Of a stretch of 6,308 nt of DNA, positions 4,555-6,308 are shown in pieces; position 1 is the stretch's first letter, and each line of letters opens with the position of its first letter. Under the pieces are notes generated by a model. That model saw nothing but the letters and a program-made list of their open reading frames with translations, did not search any database and was not told the origin of the DNA. This DNA comes from G001797105 sp964528155 (lineage in GTDB: Bacteria > Chloroflexota > Anaerolineae > Anaerolineales > E44-bin32): contig CAZGRL010000183.1 in NCBI GenBank assembly GCA_964528155.1, forward strand, positions 1-6,308, given 5' to 3'. Both the position numbers and the translations under genes were made by a program.

Positions 4555-6205
4555 GATCTCGCTTTTCCGTCGGTCGACCGTCTTGCGGCGGCGCGGCAAC
4601 CTGGTCGTGATATGCCGTCAGCCATTCTACCATCTCGTCCTGCCGGCGCTGTCGCTCGGCATCGCTCCGGCGCTCGAGAAGACGATCGATGGCGCGGGCG
4701 ATGTCTTGTTGCGCGCCGACAGGATCGAAGACCCCTTCGAAATCGAACTGGGCGGTGCCGACTTCTGCCGTAACATCCCCGTAGTTCAGCAGCACGCCGA
4801 CGATTCCCTTGCGGTCGATCGACGTGCCCAGGATATTGTCCAGTGGTGCAACCTTGCGAACTTCTCTGCCAAATGGCTTCTTGTAGATGTCGATGATATG
4901 CGAGGGCGTTATCTGATACAGATCGTTGGCCCAATCCAGGTACTGATAGACCCACCACAGCCCGAGCGCGAGCAGCAACACGATGGCGACGGGGAGGACG
5001 ACGTCGGCCGAAAGTCCAACCAACAGTCCGCCGAGCGTCGCACCGAACACGGCTGCAGTCACGAGCAACGCCAGAGATGGAAGGGCGATGGCGCGAATCA
5101 GAACCGCCCAGTGCTTCCGGTACGTGATCACGCCTTGCTCCTCGAACCGAACCTGGAAGCTCCAGCGGTCCATCCCGACCCGGCTTTCGTTCGGATCCAC
5201 CGGTGGAGGGGCCGGGATGGATGGCGCGGGCACGGTCTCCGCCGCGCCGGATTCGAGTCGCTGGCGCAGAGCCTCGGCGATCGTCTCTTGCTCCACTTGT
5301 CTCTGGCGGCGCAGCAGCCGGCGGATTTGCTCTTCGATCAGAGCTGCCATCTCGCGAGGGCTGGTGACGTTGGGGAAGGTGATCTGACCGGTGTAGCTCC
5401 GAATGACGACGTCGCCGAAGCCGTACATCCTGCCGAGCAGGCTCGAACTGGTGCTGACGGAGAGAATCATCCTCAGCGGGGCTTCCTGGCGGTTGTCATA
5501 GAGGCCTACGATCTTCTCCAACCGGACGACCCTCCGATCGGTGACGATGTAGTAGTCGTTGCCCCAATCGATCCGTTGCCAGATGGCGGCGGCAGCTCCC
5601 ACAAGACCGAACAGACCGGCGGCCGGCCCTGCGACCCCCGGGCCTCCGTTGAGCGCCCACCAGGTCAATCCGATCGCTGCCAGGAGCAGGAGCCCTGGCA
5701 GGATCATGGCGTCGTACATGAGGACGATGTGCTTGCGCGCCAGCCCGCGCAGGTTCTCGTCTTCCCCGAGCCAATCAAGCTTCAGGCGGGACCGAAGTCG
5801 ATGGCCTTCCGCGCCGAACCGCAAACGCTCGAGCAAGGCTGGACGCGCCTTCGAGGCGGCTCCCAGCGACTTTCGATCCCAGCGGACGGCGCGCGTCGGC
5901 TCGGCGGCGGTGGCAGTCGACTGGCATGACTGGTTGGTCACGAGCTCATATTCCCCCAACACGTCGCCGTCGCCGAGGCTGCCAACCTGGATCGGTTCGG
6001 AATCCTTTGCCCGCGAGTGGAGCTCCACCCGTCCCGCCAGAATCAGGTAGATGGCGTTCGCCGCGCGGCCCTGGCGATAGATCTCCTGACCCGGGACGAA
6101 GGTCTCGAGGTCCATGCCTTGGGCGATGTCTTCGAGGTCGTCTGCTGTGAAATCCCGCAGTATGAATATCCGCTGCAGTTCGCCGACGACTTCTGGGGGG
6201 AGCAT
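4541..6205 (-). CDS. Membrane protein with cyclic-nucleotide-binding-like domain and two tandem TM/bPH modules
   Basis: This 554-residue protein has an unknown role. Residues about 1-115 fold as a cNMP-binding (CRP-like) domain: a helical start, ETFVPGQEIYRQGRAANAIYLILAG (34-58) and GDVLGEYELV (80-89). The arginine that normally holds the cyclic phosphate (PRSATV pattern) is Gln95 in CQSTAT, so nucleotide binding is doubtful. Next come two related modules. Module 1 has a hydrophobic hairpin (about 160-209), then IDWGNDYYIVTDRRVVRL and a bPH-type beta domain to about 297. Module 2 has a hydrophobic hairpin (about 366-420), then LDWANDLYQITPSHIIDI and a second beta domain to about 510. They are joined by a coiled, Glu/Arg-rich stretch and a Pro-rich linker (about 295-340). 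The start at 6205 is chosen because an upstream in-frame ATG at 6289 would translate a REP-like repeat. It is cotranscribed with def. The domain calls are good; the biological role is not known. Confidence 0.85.
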   Translation of the reverse strand: MLPPEVVGELQRIFILRDFTADDLEDIAQGMDLETFVPGQEIYRQGRAANAIYLILAGRVELHSRAKDSEPIQVGSLGDGDVLGEYELVTNQSCQSTATAAEPTRAVRWDRKSLGAASKARPALLERLRFGAEGHRLRSRLKLDWLGEDENLRGLARKHIVLMYDAMILPGLLLLAAIGLTWWALNGGPGVAGPAAGLFGLVGAAAAIWQRIDWGNDYYIVTDRRVVRLEKIVGLYDNRQEAPLRMILSVSTSSSLLGRMYGFGDVVIRSYTGQITFPNVTSPREMAALIEEQIRRLLRRQRQVEQETIAEALRQRLESGAAETVPAPSIPAPPPVDPNESRVGMDRWSFQVRFEEQGVITYRKHWAVLIRAIALPSLALLVTAAVFGATLGGLLVGLSADVVLPVAIVLLLALGLWWVYQYLDWANDLYQITPSHIIDIYKKPFGREVRKVAPLDNILGTSIDRKGIVGVLLNYGDVTAEVGTAQFDFEGVFDPVGAQQDIARAIDRLLERRSDAERQRRQDEMVEWLTAYHDQVAAPPQDGRPTEKRDHEYP

Positions 6206-6211
6206 GGGCGA

Positions 6212-6220
6212 ATTGTAGCA
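6212..6220 (-). promoter_or_regulatory. Putative extended -10 promoter giving a leaderless transcript
   Basis: On the minus strand TGC-TACAAT reads as an extended -10 element (TGn plus a hexamer one base from TATAAT). The A of the ATG at 6205 is the seventh base after the hexamer, which is where transcription normally begins, and there is no Shine-Dalgarno sequence ahead of this ATG. No good -35 hexamer is seen at 16-18 nt. Together this suggests that the cNMP/bPH-def unit starts here with a leaderless mRNA. The bases are seen; use of the site is inferred. Confidence 0.5.
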
Positions 6221-6231
6221 TGGGGGGACAA

Positions 6232-6259
6232 CCCTCACCCCGGCCCTCTCCCTGGAGAG
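6232..6259. repeat. REP-like dispersed repeat fragment
   Basis: On the plus strand the sequence is CCCTCACCCC followed by GGCCCTCTCCCTGGAGAG, with a small inverted pair CTCTCC (6246-6251) and GGAGAG (6254-6259). From memory, this CCCTCACCCC...CCCTCTCCC pattern is a very common intergenic element in many bacterial genomes. It lies just upstream of the putative promoter of the minus-strand unit. In the minus-strand frame it would encode HTLSRERAGVRVV, a typical false N-terminal extension. Confidence 0.6.
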
Positions 6260-6308
6260 CGTGTGAATGAATTGCCGGACCCTCCTCAAGATGAAGCTTG
6301 TATGGTAG

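Noticed and set aside
4451..5929. 492-codon plus-strand open frame opposite the cNMP/bPH gene
   Set aside because: It is long but antisense to a gene with clear domains and intact motifs; its composition is typical of a high-GC shadow frame.

Overview
The window is about 60% GC and reads as a stretch of a free-living, probably heterotrophic bacterium. I infer a member of the Chloroflexota (Anaerolineae-like) from three things together. The sugar-binding lipoprotein has a long Thr/Pro/Ala-rich linker behind its lipobox. The sugar transporter uses a single-domain ATPase. Heptamer-based inverted repeats lie between genes. This placement is inference from style; there is no rRNA or other phylogenetic marker except peptide deformylase.

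Layout. Positions 1-77 hold a heptamer inverted repeat, possibly cut by the window edge. Positions 78-395 are a leader without a convincing gene. A three-gene plus-strand operon (396-3796) follows, encoding a xylose-type ABC importer: lipoprotein binding protein (XylF-like), single-domain ATPase, and permease (XylH-like). A perfect 15-bp hairpin sits between the binding protein and ATPase genes. After the permease come a perfect 26-bp palindrome (3839-3864) and a second copy of the heptamer inverted repeat (3896-3976), so the operon is bracketed by two same-orientation copies. On the minus strand lies a two-gene unit that converges on the operon. It runs from a 554-residue membrane protein (cyclic-nucleotide-binding-like domain plus two tandem membrane/bPH modules, 6205-4541) into peptide deformylase (4554-3991), with a 14-nt overlap. 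The right edge has a REP-like fragment (6232-6259) next to a putative leaderless promoter.

How the parts work together. The binding protein captures a pentose-like sugar outside the membrane and delivers it to the permease, and the ATPase should power import. The ATPase is odd: its Walker A lysine is replaced by glutamine (GDHGAGQST) while every other ABC motif is intact, so either ATP use is impaired or this is a sequence error or rare variant. The minus-strand unit is housekeeping: deformylase removes N-formyl groups from new proteins, and its membrane-protein partner is of unknown function.

The items most worth a second look are the Walker A substitution, the paired heptamer repeats around the operon, the perfect palindromes, and the internally duplicated cNMP/bPH protein that has lost the usual phosphate-binding arginine. 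I see no CRISPR array, tRNA, rRNA, transposase or phage gene, and nothing that amounts to a clearly new multi-gene system.
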